DNA of 39,562 nucleotides from Candidatus Melainabacteria bacterium (lineage in GTDB: Bacteria > Cyanobacteriota > Vampirovibrionia > Vampirovibrionales > Vampirovibrionaceae): NCBI GenBank assembly GCA_902168245.1, contig CABHPA010000119.1:1-39562 (forward strand), in the 5' to 3' direction. Shown one piece after another: positions 39,321-39,562 of the stretch. The position numbers and the translations under genes are program-made. Within the stretch, counting starts at the first letter, position 1. Every line of letters begins with the position of its first letter. A model generated the notes under the pieces. It ran no database searches. It was not told the DNA's origin and was given only the letters and a program-made list of their open reading frames with translations.

Positions 39321-39562
39321 TTACGCCTGATCTTCGCCCAGGCTGTAAATTTTCAGCATGTTGGTGGCGCCCTTCATCTGGGTGTTTCCGGCGCAGAATA
39401 CCACGCTATCGCCTTTTTTCAGCAGGTTATGCTCAAAAATGGCATGCCCGCCGTTTTCCAGCATTTTATCGGTATGTTCCGCCGGGGGGATAATCAACGG
39501 AATGACGCCCCACAATAGGCCCATCCGATTATAGACTTGTTTGTTGGGAGTGAGGGCGATAA
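39321..39562 (-). CDS. pyk: Pyruvate kinase, C-terminal fragment (cut by window edge)
   Basis: The minus-strand frame stays open to the right edge and ends at the TAA at 39321-39323. It reads IALTPNKQVYNRMGLLWGV, then HTDKMLENGGHAIFEHNLLKKGD, VVFCAGNTQMKGATNMLKIY. This is the C-terminal allosteric domain of pyruvate kinase (usual pattern IxALTPNxxVxRxLxLxWGV and GxTNxxKI). The catalytic part lies beyond the window. It converges on the DUF4112 gene. Confidence 0.92.
   Translation of the reverse strand, partial: IALTPNKQVYNRMGLLWGVIPLIIPPAEHTDKMLENGGHAIFEHNLLKKGDSVVFCAGNTQMKGATNMLKIYSLGEDQA

Noticed and set aside
1-39562. CRISPR arrays, tRNA or rRNA genes, transposases
   Set aside because: None was recognised on reading both strands; no regular 25-40 bp repeats with spacers, no T-loop consensus and no transposase motif were seen. 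A covariance-model scan would be needed to exclude a tRNA fully.

Overview
The window is about 39.6 kb of dense bacterial DNA: roughly 30 genes, mostly short gaps, and GC in the mid-50s by eye. No rRNA, tRNA, CRISPR array, phage module or insertion sequence was recognised. The organism cannot be named with certainty. At least six copies of the palindrome GCGATCGC (the cyanobacterial HIP1 octamer), an HflX with a long N-terminal extension and a Tad pilus locus would fit a non-photosynthetic relative of the Cyanobacteria (Vampirovibrionia/Melainabacteria). That placement is an inference. The first 15 bases equal the end of the Tn5/Nextera mosaic-end adapter, so the left edge is probably a contig end carrying sequencing adapter.

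Layout. 1-7444 (+) is a Tad/Flp pilus operon: cpaB (5' truncated), cpaC secretin, cpaE, cpaF ATPase, tadB and tadC. 7495-11044 holds a metallophosphoesterase, a convergent SAM methyltransferase, an orphan MalK/UgpC-type ABC ATPase and a peroxiredoxin. 11099-14501 holds a divergent pair: a helical-repeat protein of unknown role and a secreted TPR protein. 14525-16217 (-) holds the most interesting locus: a RimK/MvdD-like ATP-grasp ligase downstream of a Gly-rich protein with seven copies of a (S/T/I/M)TxAxGE(E/S) octapeptide. This looks like a graspetide (omega-ester peptide) precursor and its ligase. 16393-21889 holds a PgeF/YfiH laccase-domain protein, a secreted unknown, a receiver plus degenerate GGDEF protein, a class III aminotransferase, an unknown protein and a PepT-like M20 peptidase. 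21960-22870 is a lower-GC stretch with a two-TM SLATT/DUF4231-like protein and a structured intergenic region ending in a strong terminator. 22953-29341 holds a DUF192 protein, Mfd, a small protein, and a divergent SpoIIM/RDD membrane pair. 29405-36228 holds an acetyl-CoA synthetase, a large ClpB-like double-AAA+ protein with an unusual N-terminal half, and an orphan OppF-type ATPase. 36530-39562 holds a small acidic protein behind a possibly switching leader, HflX, a DUF4112 protein and the 3' end of pyruvate kinase.

How the genes work together. Only the Tad block is a clear multi-gene machine; its flp pilin, prepilin peptidase and minor pilins must lie beyond the left edge. The ligase and precursor form a probable two-gene RiPP system with no transporter or protease beside them. 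Most other genes are single units. Several have a -10-like hexamer 6-8 nt before the ATG and no Shine-Dalgarno, suggesting that leaderless mRNAs are common here.
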